From Planctomycetaceae bacterium (GTDB lineage Bacteria; Planctomycetota; Planctomycetia; Pirellulales; Pirellulaceae): a stretch of 7,860 bases of DNA. The number at the start of each line of letters is the position of its first letter. Position 1 is the stretch's first letter. The notes beneath the pieces were generated by a model. The model saw only the letters and a list, made by a program, of their open reading frames with translations. It was not told where the DNA came from and did not search any database. Of this stretch, positions 1 to 7,147 are shown one piece after another. The position numbers and the translations under genes were made by a program. Where the stretch lies: positions 1 to 7,860 of the forward strand of contig SKVE01000827.1 in NCBI GenBank assembly GCA_007129635.1, read 5' to 3'.

Positions 1-1
1 G

Positions 2-646
2 GACCCCGACGAACTGCTGGGAATCCAGCATGCCTATGCCGGACAGATCAGCCTGCTGGATGCTTGCCTGGCGGTGTTTCTCGAGGCCTGTACGACAACC
101 CAGGCGGACGACGAAACGCTTTTGCTGCTGACGTCGCCGCGCGGTTACCCGTTGGGGGAACATGGACGGATCGGACCCGTGGATGCGTCGCTGTACGGCG
201 AGTCGCTGCATGTGCCATGCCTGGTGCGTTATCCCGACCTTCGGCACGCCATGCAGCGTTGCCATCCACTGGTGCAGCCCAGCGATTGGTATGCAACGCT
301 GCTCGACTGGTTCTCGCTGCCTCGACCGTCTCAATCGCATTGGGGGAACGTTCTGGGAGATTTCCTGGATGGCCAGATCGAACCGGACCGCGCGTGTGCC
401 GTCTCCACCGCTTGCCGGGCTCTGCGTACAGCAACCTGGCTGCTGCTGAGCAACGATGATGCTGGGACACACGAGTTGTTCGCCAAGCCGGATGATCGGT
501 GGGAGATCAACGAGGTGTCGGACCGATGTCGCGATGTGATCCCCGAACTGATCTTGCTTCTGGACGAATTCGAACGTGCAACCCGCTCGATAAATCCCCC
601 TCAGTTTTCCGCGATCCCCCAAGCTGTTGCTAGCAATGATCGTTAA
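2..646 (+). CDS. Sulfatase-superfamily protein, C-terminal part (5' end outside window), probably catalytically degenerate
   Basis: The frame is open from the window edge to the TAA at 644-646, giving 214 residues of a longer protein. The order of motifs matches the C-terminal half of the alkaline-phosphatase/sulfatase fold: an alpha helix (YAGQISLLDACLAVFLEAC, residues 13-31), a strand ending in LLLLTSPRG (about 40-48), then YPLGEHG, then LYGESLHVPCLVRYPD, then the 'DWYATLLDWFSLP' helix and a last ELF...WEINEVSD strand, which corresponds to the 'ELYDL..DP.E..NLA' ending of sulfatases. In active sulfatases the segment before G-x-x-L-G-E-H-G reads S-D-H/N-G, where Asp and His/Asn bind the metal. 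Here it is S-P-R-G (residues 45-48). The Lys usually found after the HG is also not evident (HGRIGPVD). The formylglycine motif would lie upstream, outside the window. Family membership is fairly sure; loss of activity is inference. It may act as a binding or structural pseudoenzyme. Confidence 0.8.
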   Translation, partial: DPDELLGIQHAYAGQISLLDACLAVFLEACTTTQADDETLLLLTSPRGYPLGEHGRIGPVDASLYGESLHVPCLVRYPDLRHAMQRCHPLVQPSDWYATLLDWFSLPRPSQSHWGNVLGDFLDGQIEPDRACAVSTACRALRTATWLLLSNDDAGTHELFAKPDDRWEINEVSDRCRDVIPELILLLDEFERATRSINPPQFSAIPQAVASNDR

Positions 647-708
647 CCGCTCGAAGGAGCGTCGAAAACCGATCCGGATCGATATGGCTATGGGGACCGT
701 TGCGAGTC

Positions 709-714
709 TATAAT
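709..714 (+). promoter_or_regulatory. Predicted sigma-70-type -10 box (TATAAT) ahead of the large secreted protein
   Basis: A perfect TATAAT lies in the 114-base gap between the sulfatase stop and the ATG at 761. A transcript would start near 721 and leave a leader of about 40 bases. The best -35 candidate (TGGCTA at 685-690, spacer 18) is poor, so recognition would rest mainly on the -10. Its place in a short intergenic gap supports it. It would give the downstream gene its own transcription, separate from the sulfatase. Nothing else, such as an operator or a terminator hairpin with a T-run, is visible in 647-760. Confidence 0.5.
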
Positions 715-760
715 CCGCCGCTTCCTCTGAAACAATCCAGCAGCCTCCCCGGAATGGGTA

Positions 761-3700
761 ATGTTCGGACAGGGACGTCCGCAATTAGACTCGTTGCCAC
801 TGACGGCATCGGATAGATCTCCGTTGCACGGCTGGCGGTGCGTCAAGACGGCGATGCTATTGGCTGCGTTGTCGATGTTGCTGGGATCCTCCGGTCGTGC
901 GGCTGATGTCGACTTGAACCTGCGGGCCGCCTGGGGTGGTGGTTCGCCACGTTGCTGGACGGGAGAGATTCGGGTTCAGGATGATGCGGGCGCGACATTG
1001 GCGACCGCTCGGATTTCTGATTTGACTCCGTTGGGGCTCAGTCCCGACGTACCGGGATCGATAAGTGTTTCGGGGCCCGCGATCTCGATCGCTCCTCGCT
1101 TGGTTCGCGATTACGACGGGATCGATTTTCGGTTGCGAGCGCCGCGCGACGCGAATCTGGTGGTGCAGTTGACACCACGAGATCAGCCGAATTCTCCCCA
1201 TCAGGTGACGATCCCCGTATCGCATTTGATCGACGACTTCCACAGTTCTTTGTTGGACAATCGCGGCAATCAACTGCGTCTGCGGCGTCGCCCTGGGGAT
1301 GCTTTGCGAGTGCGTTTCGACCGCGATTCGCTGGTGTTTCGTGGCGGCGAGCACTTTGAATTCTTCCTGACACCCTATCGGTTGGGCGGCGAGACCGATT
1401 CGACGTTGAGCTGCGATTTGTCGTTGGTCGATTCGCTTACCGGAGAGAAGCTTTGGGAAGACACGCGCGAAATGCGAATCGACGCGACGGGCAGCGGTGC
1501 GGAGCTTGGTCCTCTATCGGTTCGGATGCCGGATCGCGATGGTGTGTTTGATTTGACCATCCATGTCAGCCGTCGCCGTTTGCCGACGCCGTTCGCTCCC
1601 ACAAAAACGATCGCTCAGCGATCGGTGCAAGTCGCCGTGGTGGCGTCGTCTGCCGGGCACTCGCCAGCGTCATCGCCGTGGAACTCTCTGGGCGAAATTA
1701 TCCCCCAGGCTACCGAGGTCGCTTCGTTGAACGAGGCCGGCAAATCGCGACTCTGGAATCCGCTGACAAAAGTTCCTCACTGGTGGTGGGTTCCCGGTGC
1801 GTCGGGTGGCGAAGCCAAACGTCCCTTGGGTAACGGCCAATCGTCGATGGCAACCGATTGGGGCGAAGGCTTCGTCCAATTGGAACCTGGCGGATGGCAG
1901 GCGTATCCGCTGCCGACCGCCACGCTGCTGCGACCTCATCTGTTGGAATTCGAATACCCTGCGGATCTTCCGCAAGGCCTGAACTTTCGTGTCATCGAAC
2001 CGGGATCTTCCGGGGTGGTATCCCCGTTTGGTCCCGCTTCGGGCCTGGATCTGACGCATGCGACCAGCCAGGCGAGTGGGGGGACGGAGCGACATCGAAT
2101 GGTCTTTTGGCCAAAGACCGAGACACCGTTGCTGCTGGTCACCAACAGCCGGCCTGACGCGCCAGCCGTGTTTGGTCGCATCCGTATCCTGACGGGACCG
2201 CCTCGATTACCGGCATCCCGAACGGCGACGCGGCATGAGGGCCGCTTGCTGGCAGCCTATTACGACCAGCCGATGTACTGGGAAGACTATGCGGCGACCG
2301 ACGCCGTCGACGCATTGACGGGCCGCAGCCTGAACGATTGGCGAACGTTTCAGGAAGGTGGTCTGCGGATGGTCGAGTATCTGGAATATGCCGGATACAA
2401 TGGAGCGATGATCTGCGTGTTGCACGACGGTGGTTCGATCTATCCCAGTCGATTGCTTGAATCGACAGCGCGGCATGACAACGGGACGTTTTTTGCGACG
2501 GGCCAGGATCCCGTGCGAAAGGATGTGCTCGAGATGCTGTTTCGGCTGTTCGATCGTCAAGGGATGACCTTGATTCCGATGCTGCGTTTCTCTGCACCGT
2601 TACCGGAACTGGAAAATCGTTTGCGTCAAGAGTCTGCCACGTCACCGGCCTCGCCGCCTGAGCCCGACCGGCAGACGCCACGGCCCAACACCATCGATCC
2701 GCCACGGTCGGGAATCGAGTTGGTTGGGCTGGACGGACGCACCTGGCGTGAGAGTGGCGGAGCCAACCGAGCCGCAGGGGCGTACTACAATCCGCTGGAC
2801 CCACGAGTCCAGCAGGCGATGCGCCGCGTGGTGGTCGAACTGGCCGATCGCTACGGGCACCACGCTTCGTTTGGTGGGGTCGCCATTCGCCTGGGCCCCG
2901 ACACCTACGCTCAACTGCCCGATTTGGCTTGGGGCGTCGATGCTCATACCGTGACTCGCTTTGCTCAATCCCAGCGCACCACCCTGCCGACTTCCTCCGA
3001 ATCCGAAACGCGAGAATTGGCCTCGTGGATCATGACCGACCAACGCGACGCCTGGGCTCGCTGGCGCGCCCAGCAGATGGCGGACTTCTACGCGGCGATC
3101 CAGTCGGATGTGACCGACCGAGTCCCGCAGGCTCGACTGTATCTGGCCGGGGCGGATATGCTGAACCATCCGGCGATCCGGGCGGATCTGAGCCCGCGTC
3201 TGCCCGAACGTCTGGATGTCCGCCGACAGATGAAACGGGTCGGCATCGATCCGTGGTTGTACGCGGATTCGCAACAGATCGTGCTGATGCGGCCGGAACG
3301 TATCGCTCCACTGATCTCCTTGGAAGAACAAGCGGCCCATCTCCAATTGCGTTATTCCACCGAGATGGATCGAATGTTCGCGCTGCGTACCGCCGCTGCG
3401 ACGGAATCCGAGGCATCCGGAACCCTGCGAGCCGTGACCGGAAACCTTTTCTATCACGAGCCCAAGTCGTTAGTCCCCGCTGCCTTTCGCGACGCCAGCC
3501 CTTACGGCCCGGAACGAACCAGCAGTTGGTTCCTCGATCAGAGTGTTCCCGCGGGCGCTGCGGCTCGAAAACGGTTCGTTCGCGCTGTGGCGACACAAGA
3601 CAGCCAAGTGATTGTTGACGGCGGGTGGGTTACCGGTCAGATCCCGCGCGAAGGTCTGAACGAGGTGTTGGCCGCCTATCGGCAACTGCCCGCCGCTCGC

Positions 3701-4855
3701 TTCGAAACCGTGCGGGCTCAATCAGCCACCGAGGAGACGCAGCCTGTCGTCGTCCGACGGCTGTCGACCGGACAGCGGACCTACCTGTACCTGGTGAACC
3801 ACTCCCCGTGGCCCGTGCGGGTTTCGATCAGCCTGGACGATCGTCGTCCCTTCACCTTGACTCCGCTGGGCGATCGAACCTTGCCGGATATCACCGACGG
3901 CAACTCCGACCTGCGATGGAATGTGGAACTCAGGCCCTACGATCTGGTCGCTGCCCGGTTAAGCGCTCCCGAAGTGCGGGTGCGGGACTGGCAAGTCGGT
4001 CTGCAACGCGAGGTGCTGGTCGAGCTGCGTCAATCGGTCGACGAGTTGCGGCGACGCATCGGGCGGCTGAGCGATCCGGAACCTCTGTCGGTATTGACCA
4101 ATCCCAGCTTCGAAGCGACCGCATCGCAGCAGCCGATTGCAGGCTGGGAACATGCAACCGGTGAAGGCATCTCCGTAACGACCGACGACGATTCCGCTCG
4201 TGCAGGGCAGCGCTCGTTACGAATCGAGAGTTCCGGGCCGGTCGTGTGGGTCCGCAGCAACCCCTTCCCTACTCCGAAAACAGGCCGCTTGGATGTCTTT
4301 TTCTGGTTGAAAGTCGACGATCCGGAACACCAGCCTTCCTTGCAGTTGGCCGTCGAGGGACGATTGAACGGCGAACCCTATTACCGGGCATCCCGCGTGG
4401 GTGCCGCCAGCCCGTGGCAACTGACCGATTCCTGGTGGCGTTATCAACTGCGAGTCGACAATCTGCCGCCCAACGTCACCGATTTACGGGTCGCAATCGA
4501 TCTGATGAGCAAGGGCCAGGTCTCGGTCGACGACATTCAGGTGTTCGATCTGTGGTTCGAGCGGATGGAACGCAACGAATTGCTCAAGCTGAACGCGTTG
4601 GCCAATCTGCACCTGGGCAAAGGAGCGGCCGTGGACTGCGAACGGTTGCTGCGCGGTTATTGGGCCGAGTTCCTGCGCCGCAATGTGCCCATCGATTCGC
4701 TGCAACTGGCCGAACAGACGGCGCCTGCCGCTGCTGGCGCCGAACCGGATGCTGCGCCCAGGCCCGATCGGGATCCGGCAGCGAAAGAACCATCGACGTC
4801 ATGGTTCCAGCGAATCGTGCCGAAAACGCCGAGCATGCCTCGGTTGTTTCGGTAA
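761..4855 (+). CDS. Very large secreted protein with TIM-barrel glycoside-hydrolase-like domain and C-terminal carbohydrate-binding-like domain
   Basis: This 1364-residue protein carries an export signal: basic residues R26 and K29, a hydrophobic core at about 31-42 (AMLLAALSMLLG) and a likely cut after A47 or A48 (GRAA-DVD). Residues 49-295 look like beta-sandwich repeats. Residues 296-480 form a second beta-rich region with a Trp-rich patch (HWWWVPG, 340-346). Residues 493-980 resemble a glycoside-hydrolase-like TIM barrel: YYDQPMYWEDYAATDAVD, then EYAGYNGAMICVLHDGGSIYPS, then GMTLIPMLRF, then YYNPLDPRVQQAM (675-687) and HASFGGVAIRLGPDTY (701-716), ending near IVDGGWVTG. A Pro-rich stretch (626-648) interrupts the barrel. 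Residues 995-1068 are beta-rich (TYLYLVNHSPWPVRVSISL), 1080-1103 a charged helix, and 1111-1262 a carbohydrate-binding-like sandwich opening with LTNPSFE and closing with VSVDDIQVFD. A helical region (1263-1310) and a Pro/Ala-rich tail follow. The start at 761 is kept because the next in-frame ATG (854) would remove the basic part of the signal peptide; the ribosome-binding site is weak (GGAATGGG). Polysaccharide handling at the cell surface is inferred; substrate and catalytic residues cannot be assigned. Confidence 0.85.
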   Translation: MFGQGRPQLDSLPLTASDRSPLHGWRCVKTAMLLAALSMLLGSSGRAADVDLNLRAAWGGGSPRCWTGEIRVQDDAGATLATARISDLTPLGLSPDVPGSISVSGPAISIAPRLVRDYDGIDFRLRAPRDANLVVQLTPRDQPNSPHQVTIPVSHLIDDFHSSLLDNRGNQLRLRRRPGDALRVRFDRDSLVFRGGEHFEFFLTPYRLGGETDSTLSCDLSLVDSLTGEKLWEDTREMRIDATGSGAELGPLSVRMPDRDGVFDLTIHVSRRRLPTPFAPTKTIAQRSVQVAVVASSAGHSPASSPWNSLGEIIPQATEVASLNEAGKSRLWNPLTKVPHWWWVPGASGGEAKRPLGNGQSSMATDWGEGFVQLEPGGWQAYPLPTATLLRPHLLEFEYPADLPQGLNFRVIEPGSSGVVSPFGPASGLDLTHATSQASGGTERHRMVFWPKTETPLLLVTNSRPDAPAVFGRIRILTGPPRLPASRTATRHEGRLLAAYYDQPMYWEDYAATDAVDALTGRSLNDWRTFQEGGLRMVEYLEYAGYNGAMICVLHDGGSIYPSRLLESTARHDNGTFFATGQDPVRKDVLEMLFRLFDRQGMTLIPMLRFSAPLPELENRLRQESATSPASPPEPDRQTPRPNTIDPPRSGIELVGLDGRTWRESGGANRAAGAYYNPLDPRVQQAMRRVVVELADRYGHHASFGGVAIRLGPDTYAQLPDLAWGVDAHTVTRFAQSQRTTLPTSSESETRELASWIMTDQRDAWARWRAQQMADFYAAIQSDVTDRVPQARLYLAGADMLNHPAIRADLSPRLPERLDVRRQMKRVGIDPWLYADSQQIVLMRPERIAPLISLEEQAAHLQLRYSTEMDRMFALRTAAATESEASGTLRAVTGNLFYHEPKSLVPAAFRDASPYGPERTSSWFLDQSVPAGAAARKRFVRAVATQDSQVIVDGGWVTGQIPREGLNEVLAAYRQLPAARFETVRAQSATEETQPVVVRRLSTGQRTYLYLVNHSPWPVRVSISLDDRRPFTLTPLGDRTLPDITDGNSDLRWNVELRPYDLVAARLSAPEVRVRDWQVGLQREVLVELRQSVDELRRRIGRLSDPEPLSVLTNPSFEATASQQPIAGWEHATGEGISVTTDDDSARAGQRSLRIESSGPVVWVRSNPFPTPKTGRLDVFFWLKVDDPEHQPSLQLAVEGRLNGEPYYRASRVGAASPWQLTDSWWRYQLRVDNLPPNVTDLRVAIDLMSKGQVSVDDIQVFDLWFERMERNELLKLNALANLHLGKGAAVDCERLLRGYWAEFLRRNVPIDSLQLAEQTAPAAAGAEPDAAPRPDRDPAAKEPSTSWFQRIVPKTPSMPRLFR

Positions 4856-4929
4856 GGTTCATGGGGTTTTCACGCGGAATCTAGAAACCACTTGAAAACG
4901 GCCGACCCCTGCCGCGAAACGCGATACTA

Positions 4930-5030
4930 AGCACCGTTCGAGAAATAACTGACGCACTTTCGGCCCCCTCACCCTGCCCTCTCCCCGGAGGGGCGAGGGG
5001 ACATCGGACAGTTATTTCTCGAACGGTGCT
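4930..5030. repeat. 101-base inverted-repeat (MITE-like or REP-like) element between convergent genes
   Basis: The arms 4930-4951 and 5009-5030 are exact reverse complements over 22 bases; the outer end reads AGCACCGTTC and the right arm ends GAACGGTGCT. If the element proper is taken as GCACC...GGTGC (4931-5029), it is flanked by TAA on both sides (4928-4930 and 5030-5032), as a 3-base target duplication would be. The 57-base core holds a pyrimidine-rich then purine-rich tract that folds into its own GC-rich hairpin. There is no coding capacity, so any movement would need a transposase supplied in trans. It sits between two convergent gene ends, where an insertion is harmless. Mobility is inferred from structure only; a plain bidirectional terminator or a REP-type repeat is the alternative. 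Confidence 0.75.
4977..4999. terminator. GC-rich inner hairpin, possible two-way terminator without a T-run
   Basis: CCCTC (4977-4981) pairs with GAGGG (4995-4999), and CCCC (4983-4986) with GGGG (4990-4993), with one mismatch (T4982/C4994) and a GGA loop. An alternative register pairs CCCCTC (4965-4970) with GAGGGG (4995-5000). Together with the 22-base outer arms this would form a long stable stem in RNA from either strand. It lies about 120 bases past the large-protein stop and about 50 bases past the tyrA stop. No T-run follows on either side, so intrinsic termination is uncertain. Confidence 0.35.
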
Positions 5031-5047
5031 AATTCATTTAGTGGTCC

Positions 5048-5917
5048 TTACGAGCTTCGCTTCTCTCGGGCTTCCCTTGCGAATGCGTCGCGACGACGCT
5101 TGCCCACCTCGAGCAAATGGGCGATCTGCTGCCCGTCTTCGGCGTCCAGGGCGGCGCGGAACTGGGCGAGCATCGCCGTGAATTCATCCAAGGTCCGCAA
5201 AATGGGTTGCCGGTTTTGCAGCACGATCTGACGCCACAGTTCCGCATCCCCCGCGGCAACTCGCGTCGTATCCCCCCATCCCGAACCGGCCAGCGCGAGG
5301 TGCTCATCGGGTGTGGCGGCAGCCAGCACGGAGGCGATGACATGCGGCGCATGGCTGACCGCAGCGACGGCGGCATCGTGCGCGGCGGGCGTCATGCGAA
5401 GAACGCGCGATCCCAACGAGCGCCAGAAGTCCTCGATTTGTGAGGTGAGATCCGGCGAGTCGTCCTGACTGGGGGTGACGACCGTGACTCGATCGACGAA
5501 CAGATCCGCCCGACCATGCCGAGCGCCACTCTTTTCGCTGCCCGCCATGGGATGGCTGCCGACGAAACGGGCGACCAGTTCGGGAGTCGCCGCCAGTTCT
5601 CGACAGATTTGCGACTTGGTGCTACCCGCATCGGTCAACAGAGCGGTGGGGGCACTGGCCGCCGCAGCCTGGCGGACGTGCGAGGCGATGTGACCTACTG
5701 GCGTACAGACAACGATCAACTGGGCATCTGCCACGCCCCGGTCCATGTCGGTAAAAATTTCCGTCACCGCGCCCTGATCGCAAGCCTCCTGCAAACGCGG
5801 GGCATTGCGACCGATGCCGATGATCCGCTGCGCCAGCCCGCGTTTTTTGAGCGCCAGCCCGATCGAAGCGCCGATCAATCCCACGCCGATAATCGCAACC
5901 GAATCCCACTGCCTCAT
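5048..5917 (-). CDS. tyrA: Prephenate dehydrogenase (TyrA family)
   Basis: The enzyme oxidises prephenate (or arogenate) with NAD(P)+ and loss of CO2 in tyrosine biosynthesis, in the cytoplasm. The 289-residue protein starts MRQWDSVAIIGVGLIG, with the Rossmann GxGxxG at residues 11-16. Further family motifs follow in order: CTPV (71-74), TDAGSTKS (95-102), GSHPMAGSEKSG (120-131, with H122), SHAPH (188-192, matching the SHLPH-type catalytic region), and SGWGDTTRVAAGDAELW (212-228), the family's substrate-binding signature. The end falls just after this dimerisation domain, so there is no ACT or chorismate-mutase domain; feedback control, if any, is not through an ACT domain. An upstream in-frame extension of 31 residues exists but lies inside larC. 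The ATG at 5917 opens directly on the Rossmann strand and overlaps the larC stop as ATGA, which decides the start and suggests translational coupling. NAD versus NADP and prephenate versus arogenate preference cannot be read here. Confidence 0.95.
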   Translation of the reverse strand: MRQWDSVAIIGVGLIGASIGLALKKRGLAQRIIGIGRNAPRLQEACDQGAVTEIFTDMDRGVADAQLIVVCTPVGHIASHVRQAAAASAPTALLTDAGSTKSQICRELAATPELVARFVGSHPMAGSEKSGARHGRADLFVDRVTVVTPSQDDSPDLTSQIEDFWRSLGSRVLRMTPAAHDAAVAAVSHAPHVIASVLAAATPDEHLALAGSGWGDTTRVAAGDAELWRQIVLQNRQPILRTLDEFTAMLAQFRAALDAEDGQQIAHLLEVGKRRRDAFAREAREKRSS

Positions 5918-7092
5918 CGCTCTTGAACTCCGCTTTGAGCGTACGCGCGGTGCGCGGCCTGATAGACCTGTTGCAGCGGCACCTGATGCGCGATCGCCAC
6001 CACGCGACAAGCTTCATACTCGGGCGAGAAACGCGGGCCGTCGTCCAGCAGAGCCAATTTGCCTTGGACCGGCCCCCAGGGCGTGTCGACCGTGATCGTT
6101 TGTCGAGCCAATTTGTGCCGCGTCACCGGCCAGCGGCGAACCCCCAGTGTTGTCGTTTCCCGGAACAGAATCTGCGTCAAAGCTTCCGCATGTTCGGCCT
6201 CGCACAACACGCTGATCATCACCGCAGGACGGTTCTTCTTCATTTGGATGGCTGTGGTGTAGGCATCCAACGCGCCGGCGTCCATCAGCAATGGCAGCGT
6301 ATGGCCGATCAATTCGCCGCTTTGATCGTCCAGATTCGTCTCCAACATCCAGACTTGATCTTGGAGCACCCCGTCGTCGCTGTGGCCGATCAACAATCGG
6401 ACAAGATTCGCTTGAGTCTCGAAATCGCGGCTACCTGCTCCGTACCCGATCCGCTCGATGCGCATCGGAGGCAACGGTCCGAACCGATCGACCACCGTCG
6501 ACACGATGGCGGCGCCGGTCGGAGTCGTCAATTCGGATTGGATGCTGGATGGTGCCAGCGGAATGCCTTGCAGCAATTCGGCGGTCGCCGGCGCGGGTAC
6601 GCTGACCAGCCCATGAGCGATCTTCACCGAGCCGGAACCGGTGGGGATCGGCGAGCATTCGATGCGGTCGGCGCCTAGCAGGTCGATGCCGATCGCTGCC
6701 CCCACGATATCGGCGATCGAATCGACGGCCCCGACTTCGTGGAAGTGCACGCGTTGGATGGTCGTGCCGTGGACTTTCGCTTCGGCTTCGGCCAGTCGCT
6801 GGAAGATCTGTTTGGCCAGGTGTTTCTGGCTGGCCGTCAGGTCGCTGTGATCGATCATATCGGTGATATGGTGCAGATGCCGATGAGCATGTTCGGGCTC
6901 GTGCTGGACATCCACCTTGGTGGCTCGGAATCCCCGGCGTTTCACCTCGTGCGCGACCAGATCACAGTTCGTCAGTCCCAGCGAGGCGACGCCGGCTCGG
7001 ATCGCATCCAGGGGCACGCCCGCGTCGACCAACGCGCCCAGCATCATATCGCCGCTGATTCCACTGAAACAATCAAGGTAGACGGTTTTCAA
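5914..7092 (-). CDS. larC: Nickel-pincer cofactor biosynthesis protein LarC, single-frame full-length
   Basis: LarC inserts nickel into pyridinium-3,5-bisthiocarboxylate mononucleotide, using CTP, to finish the nickel-pincer cofactor first found in lactate racemase. The 392-residue protein carries the family's landmarks: MKTVYLDCFSGISGDMMLGAL at the start, a His-rich segment HEPEHAHRHLHH (64-75) that is likely to bind metal, VHFHEVGAVDSIADIVG (115-131), LTTPTGAA (188-195), METNLDD-like LETNLDDQSGE (250-260), MKKNRPA (284-290), ETTTLGVRR (312-320) and SPEYEAC (356-362). In Lactobacillus plantarum the gene is split and the full protein needs a programmed frameshift; here both halves are in one continuous frame, joined near residues 237-247. 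The start is TTG at 7092, chosen because AAAGGAG lies 8 bases upstream and the family motif begins there; a further TTG at 7134 would add 14 charged residues. No larA, larB or larE lies in the window, so the client enzyme is unknown. Confidence 0.93.
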   Translation of the reverse strand: MKTVYLDCFSGISGDMMLGALVDAGVPLDAIRAGVASLGLTNCDLVAHEVKRRGFRATKVDVQHEPEHAHRHLHHITDMIDHSDLTASQKHLAKQIFQRLAEAEAKVHGTTIQRVHFHEVGAVDSIADIVGAAIGIDLLGADRIECSPIPTGSGSVKIAHGLVSVPAPATAELLQGIPLAPSSIQSELTTPTGAAIVSTVVDRFGPLPPMRIERIGYGAGSRDFETQANLVRLLIGHSDDGVLQDQVWMLETNLDDQSGELIGHTLPLLMDAGALDAYTTAIQMKKNRPAVMISVLCEAEHAEALTQILFRETTTLGVRRWPVTRHKLARQTITVDTPWGPVQGKLALLDDGPRFSPEYEACRVVAIAHQVPLQQVYQAAHRAYAQSGVQER

Positions 7093-7100
7093 CGCGCCTT

Positions 7101-7107
7101 CTCCTTT
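7101..7107 (-). promoter_or_regulatory. Shine-Dalgarno site of larC (AAAGGAG)
   Basis: On the minus strand AAAGGAG ends 8 bases before the TTG at 7092-7090. It is the only strong ribosome-binding site in the window and it fixes the TTG as the larC start. The 55-base gap to the upstream membrane-protein stop (7148) shows no terminator hairpin and no clear promoter, which fits co-transcription. Confidence 0.7.
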
Positions 7108-7147
7108 CCGCTTTCGATGATTTCCCCTGCCCAAAAAGTTCGAGCGA

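Noticed and set aside
647..760. Small gene or RNA in the gap before the large secreted protein
   Set aside because: No open frame with a ribosome-binding site and no convincing RNA fold was seen; only the TATAAT box stands out.
2642..3457. Antisense open frame of 271 codons within the large secreted protein
   Set aside because: It lies wholly opposite a well-supported gene, has a composition typical of GC-rich shadow frames, and shows no recognisable motif or ribosome-binding site.
5918..6010. Longer tyrA beginning 31 codons upstream at 6010
   Set aside because: The extension lies inside larC, is Arg/Gly/Ser-rich with no family match, and the ATG at 5917 starts exactly before the Rossmann strand.
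6340..6440. Possible programmed frameshift joining LarC1 and LarC2 as in Lactobacillus
   Set aside because: The frame is continuous through the linker into LETNLDDQSGE, so no shift is needed.
5923..6678. Plus-strand open frame of 251 codons opposite larC
   Set aside because: The product is rich in Arg, His and Gln with no domain pattern; the opposite strand encodes a clear LarC.
7093..7134. Upstream TTG start for larC at 7134
   Set aside because: The extra 14 residues are highly charged, and the strong Shine-Dalgarno would then lie inside the gene; the TTG at 7092 has ideal spacing.
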